Shown here piece by piece: positions 56,002 through 64,000 of a stretch of 64,000 bases of DNA. Position numbers and translations under genes: made by a program. Within the stretch, counting starts at the first letter, position 1, and each line of letters begins with the position of its first letter. Origin of the DNA: Rhodobacteraceae bacterium UBA6796 (GTDB lineage: Bacteria > Pseudomonadota > Alphaproteobacteria > Rhodobacterales > Rhodobacteraceae); NCBI GenBank assembly GCA_002452815.1, contig DKFM01000003.1, positions 186,001 through 250,000 of the forward strand, written 5' to 3'. The notes beneath the pieces were generated by a model. The model was not told the DNA's origin, did no database searches, and worked only from the letters and a program-made list of their open reading frames with translations.

Positions 56002-58458
56002 TTATGTGCCGCGGGGCTTGGCGCGGGTCGTGGGGTCGGCCTCGCGCGGGTTTTCCGGCCAGGGGTGGCGCGGGTAGCGGCCGCGCATTTCCTTGCGCAC
56101 CTCGGCATAGCTTCCATCCCAGAAGCCCGGCAGATCCATCGTCACCTGGATCGGTTTCATCCCGGGGCTGAGCAGGCTGATCCGCAGCGGGTGGCGTTTG
56201 GGGCCCACGGTCGGGTGGGTGGTCACGCCATACATCTCGGGCAGCTTGACCTCGATCGCGGGGGCCTCGCCGTCGTAATCAATCGGCACCCGGCGGCCCA
56301 GCGGGGTTTCGAAATGGCTGGGCGCCAGACGGTCCAGAAGGCGCATCTGCTCCCAGTCGAGTTGCGCGCGCAGCGCCTCGGTCAGGTCCATGCCGCGCAG
56401 ATCGGCCTCGGTCCGCTTGCCGCGCAGGAAGGGCAGCAGCGCCTCGCCCGCCAGCAGGGCCGCATCCGACAGGTCGGGCAGATCGGCGCCATCGGCGCGC
56501 AGGATGTCGACGCGGGCCCGGAACCGGCGTGCAGCGGGGGTGAGCGTCAGGCCGATCTGGCGCAGCCCGTCCAGCGCGCCGCGTGCCAGCGCCTCGGGCG
56601 GGGCGTCGGGCCAGTGCCGGTCGTCCAGCACCAGCGCGCCGAACCGTTCCTGCCGGCGGGCCAGCACGCGGCCCTCGCGGCGCGACCATTCGCAGACATC
56701 GGTCCAGCCGATCTGATCGCTATAAAGTGCGCGCAATTCCGCATCGGCCAGCGCGATGCCCTGCCGCACCCGCGCCTCGCGCGGGTCGCCATCCAGATCA
56801 CTCGCCACGATCAGCCGCGATTTGCCCAGCGGGTCGACGCCATCCACCACCGCGCCCTTGCCGCCCGACAGCACATAGCGCGCGTCATCGCCCTTGCGGC
56901 GCAGCCCGATCCGGTCGGGGTAGGCCAGCGCCGCCATCTCGGCCAGGCTGAAGCGGCGGGCGGCGGGCTGCACCATGCGCGCCAGACGTTTCGCTTCGGT
57001 GCGGATGCGCTCGACCGTGCCGCGGTGCACGGTGTGGGGGTGATCGGATTCGTAGCGCCCCGGGTTGGCCACGGCGGCGATGCGCAGGGCCAGATCGGCG
57101 GGCGCGCCGCGGATCGGGTCGCGTTCGGCCAGGGTGGCGGCCAGGGTCGCGGCCTCGGGGCCTGCAGTCGCGAGCATGTGACCCAGTCGCGGGTGCAGCG
57201 GCAGCGCGGCCAGCGCCCGGCCATGGGCGGTGATCCGGCCCTGCGCATCCAGCGCACCAAGCCCCGTCAGCAGTGCGCGCGCCTCTGCCAGTGCCGGCGC
57301 GGGGGGCGGCGTCAGAAAGGCCAGATCGGCCCCGTCCGACCCCCAGAGCGCCAGTTCCAACGCCAGCCCGGCCAGATCGGCCACGGCAATTTCGGGCGGC
57401 GCGAAGGCGGGCAGCGCGCCCTCTTCGCCCTTGCTCCAGAGCCGGTAGCACAGGCCTTCGGCGACGCGCCCGGCCCGGCCTCGGCGCTGTTCGGCCTCGG
57501 CCCGGCTGACCCGTTCGGTCACCAGCCGCGCCATGCCAGAGCCGGGATCGAAGCGCAGGCGCCGGGCGCGGCCGGCATCCACCACCACGCGAATATCCTG
57601 AATCGTCAGCGAGGTTTCGGCAATCGAGGTGGCCAGCACGATCTTGCGTCCGGTGGGGGCGGGGGCGATGGCGGCACGTTGGGCGGCGAAATCCATCGCG
57701 CCGAACAGCGGGCGGATCGCCACCCCGGGTGGCAGCCGTCCGCTGAGCAGGGCCTCGACCCGGCGGATCTCGCCCTCGCCGGGCAGGAACACCAGAACCC
57801 CGCCGCCAAGGCCGGTTTCGGCGCTTTCAATAACGGCCTGCTCGATCAGAGCGGCCACGGCGGGTTCCAGCCGCATTCCGGTGGCAACGGGGCGGGGCAG
57901 CCAGCGGGTTTCGACCGGATAGGCACGCCCTTCCGAACGCACCACCGGCGCGTCGCCCAGCAGGGCGGCCACGGGTTCGGCATCAAGGGTGGCGGACATC
58001 ACCAGGATCTGCAGATCCTCGCGCAGGGCCCCGCGTGCCTCCCACACCAGGGCAAGGCCCAGATCGGCGTTCAGGCTGCGTTCGTGAAATTCGTCGAAGA
58101 TCACCAGTCCGATGCCGGTCAGTTCGGGGTCGGACTGGATCATCCGGGTCAGGATACCCTCGGTCACCACCTCGATCCGGGTCGCGCGAGAGGTTTTCGC
58201 CTCGCCCCGGATGCGGTAGCCGACGGTCTGCCCTATCGGCTCGCCCAGGGTTTCGGCCATCCGTTCGGCTGCGGCGCGGGCGGCCAGACGGCGCGGTTCG
58301 AGCATCACGATCCGCCCCGTCACCTGCCCCAGCAGCGCCAGCGGCACGCGCGTCGTCTTGCCCGCGCCGGGGGGCGCCATCAGCACGGCACGACCCGCCG
58401 CAGCCAGGGCGGTTTTCAGCGCGGGCAGCGCGTCATCTATGGGCAAGCGGTCGGTCAC
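56002..58458 (-). CDS. hrpB: ATP-dependent helicase HrpB
   Basis: The 818-residue DEAH-type RNA helicase family protein has Walker A MAPPGAGKTTRVPLALL, motif II DEFHERS, motif III MSATLDAEP, motif V and VI region ERVSRAEAEQRRGRAGRVAE, a helicase-associated domain and the C-terminal HrpB-specific domain. HrpB function in bacteria is not well defined. It overlaps nothing and ends in copy 6 of the dispersed element. It is followed upstream by the DUF3108 gene only 6 bases away, in the same orientation. Confidence 0.94.
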   Translation of the reverse strand: MTDRLPIDDALPALKTALAAAGRAVLMAPPGAGKTTRVPLALLGQVTGRIVMLEPRRLAARAAAERMAETLGEPIGQTVGYRIRGEAKTSRATRIEVVTEGILTRMIQSDPELTGIGLVIFDEFHERSLNADLGLALVWEARGALREDLQILVMSATLDAEPVAALLGDAPVVRSEGRAYPVETRWLPRPVATGMRLEPAVAALIEQAVIESAETGLGGGVLVFLPGEGEIRRVEALLSGRLPPGVAIRPLFGAMDFAAQRAAIAPAPTGRKIVLATSIAETSLTIQDIRVVVDAGRARRLRFDPGSGMARLVTERVSRAEAEQRRGRAGRVAEGLCYRLWSKGEEGALPAFAPPEIAVADLAGLALELALWGSDGADLAFLTPPPAPALAEARALLTGLGALDAQGRITAHGRALAALPLHPRLGHMLATAGPEAATLAATLAERDPIRGAPADLALRIAAVANPGRYESDHPHTVHRGTVERIRTEAKRLARMVQPAARRFSLAEMAALAYPDRIGLRRKGDDARYVLSGGKGAVVDGVDPLGKSRLIVASDLDGDPREARVRQGIALADAELRALYSDQIGWTDVCEWSRREGRVLARRQERFGALVLDDRHWPDAPPEALARGALDGLRQIGLTLTPAARRFRARVDILRADGADLPDLSDAALLAGEALLPFLRGKRTEADLRGMDLTEALRAQLDWEQMRLLDRLAPSHFETPLGRRVPIDYDGEAPAIEVKLPEMYGVTTHPTVGPKRHPLRISLLSPGMKPIQVTMDLPGFWDGSYAEVRKEMRGRYPRHPWPENPREADPTTRAKPRGT

Positions 58459-58464
58459 ACCGCC

Positions 58465-59205
58465 TTATCGCCGTTTCAGCCGACCTTTTCCATAGATCGT
58501 GTCGGTCGAAATCTCGACCACGCGCAGGCGGCCATCGCCGGTGGGCGCATAGGTCAGAACGAAGGGGAAGCGCGTCTTTTCGGCCATGTCCTTTTCCGAG
58601 AACCCCTCGAGGCGACGGTATTCGCCCGCACATTTCACGCCCTCGCCCGCCGATTGCGGTGCGGCCAGCGCGACCTGCGAACGCCGCGCGCCGTCATACA
58701 TCGTGACCTTGAGCTTGCAGGCTTCTTCGCGCGGCACATCGCGCAACACCGCATAAAGCGCGGTCAGTGGGTCGATCGTGCCGCCTTGCTGGTCGGGGGC
58801 CACGTCGCGGTCGCGCGGGGTGCGCGGCGGGTTGCGGGTGACGGACACCGGCTTGCCGTTCTTGTAGACAATGCCATGTTCGACCGTGTTGCCCGAGCGC
58901 AGCGCGGTTTCTGCAAATTGCAGCGGCGTGAAAACCCCGTCCACATAGCCACCCGAAACGCGGGCATCATAGCGGATGGTCTTCAACGCGCCGATAAGAC
59001 CTGCGGTCTTCATCACGCCATTGGCACCGTAGGAATTGCCTTCGATCTTGCCGTCGATGGTCAGACGCCCGGCGGTGATCCCCTTGAGAACCACGTCAAA
59101 GTCGATCCGGTCGGTCTGATCGGCGTGCAACGGCTGCGCAAGCGACAGCGCGGCAGCAAGGGCCAGCGGCAGGCTCCGGCGCAGGGTTTGGGTCAGCGAA
59201 ACCAT
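58465..59205 (-). CDS. DUF3108-type exported protein
   Basis: The 246-residue protein has a signal peptide (about residues 1-27, ending QPLHA) and then a DUF3108-type beta-rich domain ([20 protein letters not shown], then [20 protein letters not shown]). DUF3108 proteins are periplasmic and their function is unknown. The ATG at 59205 follows a GAGGAG site; the longer frame to 59280 is rejected. It is 6 bases upstream of hrpB and probably co-transcribed. Confidence 0.85.
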   Translation of the reverse strand: MVSLTQTLRRSLPLALAAALSLAQPLHADQTDRIDFDVVLKGITAGRLTIDGKIEGNSYGANGVMKTAGLIGALKTIRYDARVSGGYVDGVFTPLQFAETALRSGNTVEHGIVYKNGKPVSVTRNPPRTPRDRDVAPDQQGGTIDPLTALYAVLRDVPREEACKLKVTMYDGARRSQVALAAPQSAGEGVKCAGEYRRLEGFSEKDMAEKTRFPFVLTYAPTGDGRLRVVEISTDTIYGKGRLKRR

Positions 59206-59327
59206 GTTACTCCTCACGAATTCTGCCTTCGCTCTGGACATACACTGCCGCGAGGGGGCAAGAAACCGAAACCGTTTCACGTTTTCTGACGGTTTCGTCA
59301 GAAGCCCCCGACCCGAAGGCCTTTTCG

Positions 59328-60317
59328 ATGACCGCTCAGACGCCCGCCGCCGATCTTGCTCCGAAAATCCTGCAAGGCGACCGCCGCGCCCTGGCCCGGG
59401 CGATCACGCTGGTCGAATCCGGGCGGGCCGATCATCGCGCGCAGGCTGCGGCGCTGCTGGAGGCGCTGGCGCCCTGTGGCCGTCAGGCGTTGCGCATCGG
59501 TCTGTCGGGCACGCCGGGCGTCGGCAAATCGACGTTCATCGAAAGTTTCGGGATGATGCTGACGGCGCAGGGGCTCAAGGTCGCGGTGCTGGCGGTCGAT
59601 CCCAGTTCGGCGCGCTCGGGCGGCTCAATCCTTGGCGACAAGACCCGGATGGAGCGGCTGTCGCGCGATCCGATGGCCTTCATCCGGCCGTCGCCCAGTC
59701 AGGCGCAGCTGGGCGGCGTGGCGCGCCGCACCCGCGAGGCCGTGTCGCTGTGCGAGGCCGCGGGCTTCGATGTGGTGCTGATCGAGACCGTGGGGGTGGG
59801 CCAGTCCGAAACGCTGGTGGCCGAGATGACCGATCTGTTCATCCTGCTGATGGCGCCCGCAGGCGGCGATGAACTGCAGGGCGTCAAACGTGGCATCATG
59901 GAAATGGCCGACATGATTCTGGTGAACAAGGCCGACGGCGATCTGAAGCCCGCGGCGATGCGCACGGTTTCGGATTATGCCGGCGCCTTGCGGCTGTTGC
60001 GTAAGCGCCCGCAGGACCCCGAAGGTTTTCCCAAGGCGCTGCCGGTGTCGGCGCTGGCCGAGGACGGGTTGGCGAAGGCCTGGGACGAGATGAGGACGCT
60101 AGCCGAATGGCGCCGCGAAAACAGTCATTTCGCACGACGCCGGGCCGAGCAGTCGCGCCATTGGTTTGAAACCGAGGTGCGCGAAGGGTTGCTGGCACGG
60201 TTGACCGCCGATGCGGCGGTGCGCGCGAAGTTGCAGGCGCTGGGCGATGCGGTGGCGGCGGGGCAGGCGGCCCCTGCGGCAGCGGCGGCCGAGATGCTGG
60301 CGGTGCTGAACGGCTGA
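59328..60317 (+). CDS. meaB: Methylmalonyl-CoA mutase-associated GTPase MeaB
   Basis: A G3E-family GTPase that loads and protects the cobalamin cofactor of methylmalonyl-CoA mutase. The 329-residue protein has Walker [10 protein letters not shown] (residues 61-69), the VDPSS loop, ETVGVGQSE and the NKAD guanine-specificity motif. Length is typical. mcl1 in this window belongs to the same acetate and propionate assimilation route; the mutase genes are not here. A strong terminator follows. Confidence 0.95.
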   Translation: MTAQTPAADLAPKILQGDRRALARAITLVESGRADHRAQAAALLEALAPCGRQALRIGLSGTPGVGKSTFIESFGMMLTAQGLKVAVLAVDPSSARSGGSILGDKTRMERLSRDPMAFIRPSPSQAQLGGVARRTREAVSLCEAAGFDVVLIETVGVGQSETLVAEMTDLFILLMAPAGGDELQGVKRGIMEMADMILVNKADGDLKPAAMRTVSDYAGALRLLRKRPQDPEGFPKALPVSALAEDGLAKAWDEMRTLAEWRRENSHFARRRAEQSRHWFETEVREGLLARLTADAAVRAKLQALGDAVAAGQAAPAAAAAEMLAVLNG

Positions 60318-60346
60318 GCCGCACGCGGGTTCATTCCGAATGACAA

Positions 60347-60373
60347 AGCCCCGGCCATCTGCCGGGGCTTTTG
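60347..60373 (+). terminator. Rho-independent terminator after meaB
   Basis: A 9-bp stem AGCCCCGGC / GCCGGGGCT with a CATCT loop is followed by a T-rich TTTGTTAT. It starts 30 bases after the meaB stop. Confidence 0.9.
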
Positions 60374-60379
60374 TTATCC

Positions 60380-60600
60380 GGGTCAGGTCTCTGTCCCCGC
60401 CGACCCGCAAGGGCATGTGGGCGGCAGGGACAGACCTTGACCTGCGGGCGGACCATCAGGGAGAGCGGCCACCCTCATTTCAAGACACCGCATCCAAGCT
60501 CGGGAAAACCCGGTGGCGGTGGTCCACCCCGCGGCAAGGGACGCGTTACGGGGTGGGGGAGATTTCGAAGACGCGCAGTCGGGAAACCCGCGCGGCCCCG
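60380..60600. other. Highly structured 220-base convergent intergenic region (candidate ncRNA)
   Basis: Between the meaB terminator and the stop of the PCuAC gene lies a region dense in inverted repeats. One is a long imperfect stem (GGTCAGGTCTCTGTCCCC near 60381 with GGGACAGACCTTGACC near 60427). Another is a perfect CCACCCCG / CGGGGTGG pair (60524-60531 and 60549-60556). CACCGC/GCGGTG-type pairs are also present. No open frame has support. It could be an untranslated structured RNA or stacked terminators. I cannot match it to a known RNA family. Confidence 0.4.
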
Positions 60601-60601
60601 C

Positions 60602-61129
60602 TTAGTTGTTCGGCATATGCATCGGCATCGTGCCGTCCGGGGCGCCATGCATCATCTGCATTCCGCCCATCGGCATGTTCGCCATGCCTTGCCCGTCACG
60701 TTTCAGATCGACGGGCACGTCGACAGCCACATCGCCCGCATGTTCGAAATGCAGCACCAGGTGCAGCACGTCGCCATCGGCAACGGCGTCTTTCAGGCCA
60801 AGGAACATCACATGATCGCTGCCACGCTGCAGCGCGTGCGTGCCATGCATCGGGATCGGGAAACCCTCGGGCACTTCGACCATCTGCATCACCCCATTGC
60901 CATCGGAAATATGGGTGTGCAGCTCGGTCCGGTCCGCCACATCCGAGCTGACGCTCACCAGCCGGTCGGCCTGGGCGCCATGGTTTTCGATCACCATGAA
61001 CGCCGCACCCGATTTCGACATCGTGGTAGAGACCCGTGCATAGGGATCGGTGATCACGATATCACCGGCCACTGCAGGGAGCGCAAAAGCAACCGCAGTC
61101 GCGGCGAGAATCAATTTGAAGGGGGACAT
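60602..61129 (-). CDS. Periplasmic copper chaperone PCu(A)C
   Basis: The 175-residue protein has a signal peptide (residues 1-21, ending AVAG) and a PCu(A)C cupredoxin-like domain with copper ligands in ELHTHISDGNGVMQM and GSDHVMFLGL, the H-X-M type pattern. A Met/His-rich tail (MPMGGMQMMHG) is likely to help bind copper. Such proteins deliver Cu(I) to cytochrome c oxidase. The ATG at 61129 follows an AGGAGA site. The adjacent DUF2946-like gene is probably part of the same copper unit. Confidence 0.92.
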   Translation of the reverse strand: MSPFKLILAATAVAFALPAVAGDIVITDPYARVSTTMSKSGAAFMVIENHGAQADRLVSVSSDVADRTELHTHISDGNGVMQMVEVPEGFPIPMHGTHALQRGSDHVMFLGLKDAVADGDVLHLVLHFEHAGDVAVDVPVDLKRDGQGMANMPMGGMQMMHGAPDGTMPMHMPNN

Positions 61130-61167
61130 GCCGTCTCCTGTCTGGTCTGAAATCTGAAACGAAGGAA

Positions 61168-61518
61168 TCAGACCAGGGCAGGCGGCCCGCGCGCCCGCGC
61201 GACCGGCGCGGACTGGGCGCTCAGGCGGACAGGCTCCGGCGTCTCGATCCGCTCCACCCGTCCTTCGGGACGCGTGACGACAGGCGGAGGGGTATCGAGC
61301 GCGGCCATCAGGCCAAGCACCATATCGGGGCACAGATGAACCGGGCCAACGGGGTTGCCGTTCGCATCTACCGAGATCGTCGTCACCCCGTAGCCGGTGC
61401 AGATCACGACCTCTCCGGCCACACGCGTCTGTCCTCGGGCAACGGCCATGGTCAGGCTCGTCGCCGCAAGGATTGCCGCCAGAACAACGGCGGCCACGAT
61501 GCGAAGGTTCCGGTTCAT
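61168..61518 (-). CDS. DUF2946-like exported protein
   Basis: The 116-residue protein has an N-terminal membrane or signal segment (about residues 5-26) and a core with GEVVICTGYGVTTISVDANG and PVGPVHLCPDMVLG, the Cys/His pattern of DUF2946 proteins. Those often sit beside copper genes. Its immediate neighbour is PCu(A)C, 38 bases downstream in the same orientation. The role is probably metal-related but unproven. A Pro/Arg-rich tail completes it. Confidence 0.72.
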   Translation of the reverse strand: MNRNLRIVAAVVLAAILAATSLTMAVARGQTRVAGEVVICTGYGVTTISVDANGNPVGPVHLCPDMVLGLMAALDTPPPVVTRPEGRVERIETPEPVRLSAQSAPVARARGPPALV

Positions 61519-61620
61519 GCCGCAAATCTAGCGCGGCGACTCGGGTCGCGCCAGTACTTAGGTCAAGTCGGGCGGGGTGCAGTGAAAATAATTCGGCGCG
61601 TCGAAACGGGCGCCAGATAT

Positions 61621-61650
61621 GCAAAAGCCCCGCAAAAGCGGGGCCTTTTC
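61621..61650 (-). terminator. Rho-independent terminator of rpmB
   Basis: A stem GCCCCGC / GCGGGGC with an AAAA loop (61627-61644) is flanked by A4 on the left, which gives a T tract when read leftward, and by CTTTT on the right. It lies 18 bases past the rpmB stop. Confidence 0.85.
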
Positions 61651-61667
61651 ATCAGCTTGCGCTAGAA

Positions 61668-61955
61668 TCAGGCGGCAGCCTGAGCCTTGGCGATCGCTTT
61701 TTTGATTTTCAGCGCCGAAGCCGACAGCTCTTCGTCCTTGGCTTTCGCCAGGAAGGCGTCGAGCCCGCCACGGTGGTCGACCGAGCGCAGGCCAGCGGCC
61801 GAAATACGCAGTTTGAACGACTGACCCAGCACGTCCGAGATCAGGGTCACTTCGTTCAGGTTCGGCAGGAAGCGGCGACGCGACTTGTTGTTCGCGTGGC
61901 TCACGTTGTTGCCCGTCATCGGGCCTTTGCCGGTCAGTTCGCAGACGCGCGACAT
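61668..61955 (-). CDS. rpmB: 50S ribosomal protein L28
   Basis: The 95-residue basic protein starts [20 protein letters not shown] and has [12 protein letters not shown], typical of L28. The ATG at 61955 follows AAGGA; an upstream in-frame ATG at 62009 is rejected. A terminator follows directly and a TTGACG-N16-CTATCC promoter candidate lies about 95 bases upstream. Confidence 0.97.
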   Translation of the reverse strand: MSRVCELTGKGPMTGNNVSHANNKSRRRFLPNLNEVTLISDVLGQSFKLRISAAGLRSVDHRGGLDAFLAKAKDEELSASALKIKKAIAKAQAAA

Positions 61956-62048
61956 GGCATCAATCCTTCGTTTCCTCGGGGCGTGATCGCCCGTCTTTCC
62001 TAACACCAACGGGCGCCGTCAAGCAGCGCCCGGAAATCCGTTTGCGGG

Positions 62049-62076
62049 GGATAGGGGCAAACGGGCCCTTCGTCAA
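62049..62076 (-). promoter_or_regulatory. Candidate sigma-70 promoter of rpmB
   Basis: Read leftward, TTGACG (62076-62071) and CTATCC (62054-62049) are separated by 16 bases. It lies about 95 bases upstream of the rpmB start codon. Confidence 0.45.
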
Positions 62077-62111
62077 GCGATTCATTGCGCCCTTGTGGCG
62101 GGTTTTGCGCC

Positions 62112-62801
62112 TCAGGCCAGCATCTCGCGCACCCAGGCGGGCACGATTTCCGTGGCCGGGCCGTGGCGGGCCGTGTCGAACCAGCGCGTGCCCGACGAGC
62201 GCTCGAGGTTCAGTTCCAGCGTTTCGACACCGGCGCGCACCGCGTCCTGCACGAAACCCGCCGCCGGATAGACATTGCCCGAGGTGCCGATGGAGACAAA
62301 CAGATCGGCCGCGCGCAAGGCGGTCCAGATCTCTTCCATCCGATAGGGCATTTCGCCGAACCAGACGATGTCGGGGCGCGTCGCGGGCACGCCGCAGGAC
62401 GGGCAGGAATCGGTTCGGTGCATCACGGCAGGGGCGGGCCAGCGGTGCCCGCACGCCGCGCAGAGTGCCCCGTTCAATGTGCCGTGCATGTGGATGACGT
62501 GGCGCGAACCGCCCCGTTCGTGCAGATCATCGACGTTTTGCGTGACCACCAGCACCTCGTGGCGGCCGTCCGCTTCCAGATCGGCCAGGGCGCAATGGGC
62601 GGCATTGGGTTCGGCGGCGGTGGCGGCCGCCCGGCGCGCGTTGTAGAAACGGTGCACCAGATCGGGGTCGGCGGCAAAGCCTTCGGGCGTGGCCACATCT
62701 TCGACCCGGTGTTCCTCCCACAGCCCGTCCTCGGCGCGGAAGGTGCGAATCCCGCTTTCCGCAGAAATCCCCGCGCCGGTCAGTATCACGATCTTGGCCA
62801 T
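62112..62801 (-). CDS. cobB: NAD-dependent protein deacylase (sirtuin, CobB type)
   Basis: The 229-residue SIR2-family enzyme has GAGISAESGIRTFR, TQNVDDLHERGG, the catalytic His in HMHG and four zinc cysteines (CAACGHRWP and CPSCG). The FYNARR motif supplies the Tyr and Arg that SIRT5/CobB-type sirtuins use for succinyl or malonyl lysine, so desuccinylase activity is plausible. It removes acyl groups from protein lysines using NAD. It is divergent from the phosphatase gene 27 bases away. Confidence 0.94.
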   Translation of the reverse strand: MAKIVILTGAGISAESGIRTFRAEDGLWEEHRVEDVATPEGFAADPDLVHRFYNARRAAATAAEPNAAHCALADLEADGRHEVLVVTQNVDDLHERGGSRHVIHMHGTLNGALCAACGHRWPAPAVMHRTDSCPSCGVPATRPDIVWFGEMPYRMEEIWTALRAADLFVSIGTSGNVYPAAGFVQDAVRAGVETLELNLERSSGTRWFDTARHGPATEIVPAWVREMLA

Positions 62802-62828
62802 CGCCGCCCCCTTCGTTATTACCGCCCT

Positions 62829-63278
62829 ATGCGTATCCTGTTTCTCTGCCTTGGCAATATCTGCCGGTCCCCCGCCGCCGAAGGTGTGTTTCGCAAACTG
62901 GCCGCCGAGGCGGGCCTGCGGGCCGAGGCCGACAGTGCGGGCACCGGCGGCTGGCACGCGGGCGAACCGCCCTATGGCCCGATGCAGGCCGCCGCGCGGG
63001 CACGGGGCTATGACCTGAGCGCACTGCGCGCGCGGCAACTGATGCGCGCCGACTTCGCGGCTTTCGATCTGATTTTGGCGATGGATGGGCAGAACCTGCG
63101 CGATGCGGCGCGGCTGGCGCCAGCGGGCGCGCGCGCCGAATTGCGGCTGTTCCTGGATGGGGTGCCGGGCACGCAGGATGTGCCCGACCCCTATTACACG
63201 CGCGACTTCGACGGGTGCCTGCGCCTGATCGAACAGGGTGCGCAGGCGCTGATCGCCCGGCTTCAGCCGCCGCAATAA
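62829..63278 (+). CDS. Low-molecular-weight protein tyrosine phosphatase
   Basis: The 149-residue protein has the CX5R nucleophile loop FLCLGNICRSP (Cys7, Arg13) and the general-acid Asp in DPYYT, with the LMW-PTP fold motifs ADSAGTGGWH and LARQLM-type region. It removes phosphate from protein tyrosines or arginines, and the physiological target is unknown. The ATG at 62829 is close to the divergent sirtuin gene. Its 3' end overlaps the convergent small exported gene by 16 bases. Confidence 0.92.
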   Translation: MRILFLCLGNICRSPAAEGVFRKLAAEAGLRAEADSAGTGGWHAGEPPYGPMQAAARARGYDLSALRARQLMRADFAAFDLILAMDGQNLRDAARLAPAGARAELRLFLDGVPGTQDVPDPYYTRDFDGCLRLIEQGAQALIARLQPPQ

Positions 63279-63565
63279 GCCTCGGCCGTGCTGGCGAAGG
63301 ATTTGTAGCGCAGCCAGAAATCCTCGTCCGATTTGCGGTCGGACTGGCGCACTTCCTGGGCCTTGTGCGGGTCTTTGAAGAAGCCCGAGGCCCGGCGTTG
63401 ATCGGCCCGCGACAGGGTCATGTCGGCGACCTGCTGGATGCAGCCGCACAGCTGGCGGTTCGCGGCCGAGCGCCCGGCGTTCAGACAGGCGTTGTCGATC
63501 GGGCCGGCATGGGATTGGGTTGCGCCCAAGGCCACGAACGCCACCGCAAGGAGGGAAGTCTTCAT
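63263..63565 (-). CDS. Small exported protein (100 aa)
   Basis: The protein has a signal peptide (residues 1-20, ending SHA) and a short, mostly helical mature part with four cysteines (DNACLNAGRS, QLCGCIQQVADMT, AEAYCGG) that probably form disulfides. It is a Rhodobacteraceae-type hypothetical with no function I recognise. It overlaps the phosphatase 3' end by 16 bases. Confidence 0.78.
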   Translation of the reverse strand: MKTSLLAVAFVALGATQSHAGPIDNACLNAGRSAANRQLCGCIQQVADMTLSRADQRRASGFFKDPHKAQEVRQSDRKSDEDFWLRYKSFASTAEAYCGG

Positions 63566-63694
63566 TGCTCTGCCTCTTTGATTCCGGCGGGGTCATGGCC
63601 CCGGCCTGTTATTTGCACCGCATTATACAAAAAATCGCAAGAATTCACAATGTCGCGCGCGAAAATCCGCCGGTCCAGGCGTCCGGGGCATGCG

Positions 63695-63714
63695 GCCCAC
63701 CATGGCTGGTGGGC
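63695..63714. repeat. Perfect 8-bp hairpin downstream of copZ
   Basis: GCCCACCA / TGGTGGGC with a TGGC loop lies just beyond the copZ stop. No T tract follows on the minus strand, so it is only a weak terminator candidate. Confidence 0.45.
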
Positions 63715-63742
63715 GGCAAAATCAGGCCCGCAAGCTCTGGCG

Positions 63743-63931
63743 TCAGGCGATGACCTCGGCTTCGTAACCTGCGGCTTTCAGCGCGGCCAGCACCGTCGCT
63801 TCGGGCAGGCCGTTCACCTCGATTTCGCGGTCTTCGAGACTCACCAGCGCCTTGCCGCCGACCTCGGTGATCGCGGCTTCGACGGCGGCCTTGCAGTGGC
63901 CGCAGGTCATGTTGGGAACGGACAGGATCAT
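63743..63931 (-). CDS. copZ: Heavy-metal-associated copper chaperone CopZ
   Basis: The 62-residue HMA-domain protein has the metal-binding NMTCGHC (Cys10, Cys13) and the typical ferredoxin-like beta-alpha-beta pattern. It carries Cu(I) in the cytoplasm, usually to a CopA ATPase, which would lie beyond the window if present. The DUF2946-like and PCu(A)C genes 2.5 kb away suggest a copper theme. The start lies about 70 bases from the window end. Confidence 0.93.
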   Translation of the reverse strand: MILSVPNMTCGHCKAAVEAAITEVGGKALVSLEDREIEVNGLPEATVLAALKAAGYEAEVIA

Positions 63932-64000
63932 GGCATCTTCCGAATTGAGTGTGGGAATCGATGGCGCATATTCCTACCATCTCGACGCGGGGGCAATCGC

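Noticed and set aside
56065..59289. A 1074-codon plus-strand frame across hrpB and the DUF3108 gene
   Set aside because: Antisense to hrpB, which has complete helicase motifs; the frame has no domain and no ribosome site.
60381..60442. GGTCAGGTC word suggesting signal recognition particle RNA
   Set aside because: The required GGAAGGAAGCAGCC-type domain IV sequence is absent.
60480..60600. Fleeting resemblance to a cobalamin riboswitch core (GGGAA, GGTG, CCCCGC, TTACGGGG words)
   Set aside because: The words are not in the right arrangement, the region is 3' to both flanking genes on either strand, and no cobalamin gene follows.

Overview
The window is a high-GC chromosomal segment from an alphaproteobacterium, almost certainly Rhodobacteraceae (Rhodobacterales). 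The marker genes are mcl1 (318 codons, the length I recall for the Rhodobacter enzyme) and meaB for the ethylmalonyl-CoA route, gcrA, a putA/putR pair with a stand-alone Lrp-type PutR, ccmF-ccmH, a TIGR02302-type low-complexity protein and a DgcN/DgcA D-amino-acid pair. No rRNA, phage, insertion sequence or CRISPR array was seen. The only RNA gene called with confidence is a tRNA-Leu(UAA).

Layout. 1-7 kb: end of an MCP-like protein, tlpA divergent from argH, two tiny coupled lipoproteins, a DUF2834-like membrane protein, lysA and a large TIGR02302 protein. 7-12 kb: zinc-ribbon protein, ftsE-ftsX-plsC, then accA with a coupled SugE/Gdx transporter. 12-16 kb: mcl1, dgcN, dgcA and a class IV (D-amino acid) aminotransferase. 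16-19.5 kb: a small membrane-anchored protein and an RTX calcium-binding protein that share a tail module, and an N-formylglutamate amidohydrolase-like enzyme. 19.6-26 kb: pyk, rpmI-rplT, pheS and pheT with a lower-GC DUF2513-like gene wedged between them. 26-32.5 kb: GMC oxidoreductase, rhomboid, putA, putR. 32.5-39 kb: META lipoprotein, MerR-XRE-cupin regulator, gabT, Lrp regulator, ccmF-ccmH, enoyl-CoA hydratase. 39-46.4 kb: tRNA-Leu, exporter ABC protein, BON-LysM protein, acyl-CoA synthetase, PhnA, TPR-methyltransferase, DUF4239. 46.5-53 kb: ettA, a triple-repeat exported protein, cspA, K+ channel, rimO, NYN nuclease, gcrA. 53-64 kb: argD-argF, hrpB, DUF3108 protein, meaB, copper proteins (PCuAC, DUF2946-like, CopZ), rpmB, sirtuin and low-molecular-weight phosphatase.

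How genes work together. argD, argF and argH are three arginine-synthesis steps, although argH is unlinked. putA/putR and gabT with its two neighbouring regulators feed proline and GABA nitrogen and carbon into central metabolism. dgcN-dgcA-dat looks like a D-glutamate/D-amino-acid catabolic operon. mcl1 and meaB belong to acetate/propionate assimilation. PCuAC, the DUF2946-like protein and CopZ suggest copper delivery to cytochrome oxidase, and ccmFH provides cytochrome c maturation.

The most unusual signal is a dispersed intergenic element, with six copies read here. Five of them lie directly after a stop codon in the direction of transcription. The element has two hairpins, the second showing covariation, followed by a conserved GGGATATTTTTGCCAGAAAG-like tail. 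Other items for follow-up are the DUF2513-like insertion in pheST, a strongly structured 220-nt convergent intergenic region near 60.4-60.6 kb, the tail module shared by two secretion/surface genes, and a K+ channel with a C-terminal zinc ribbon.
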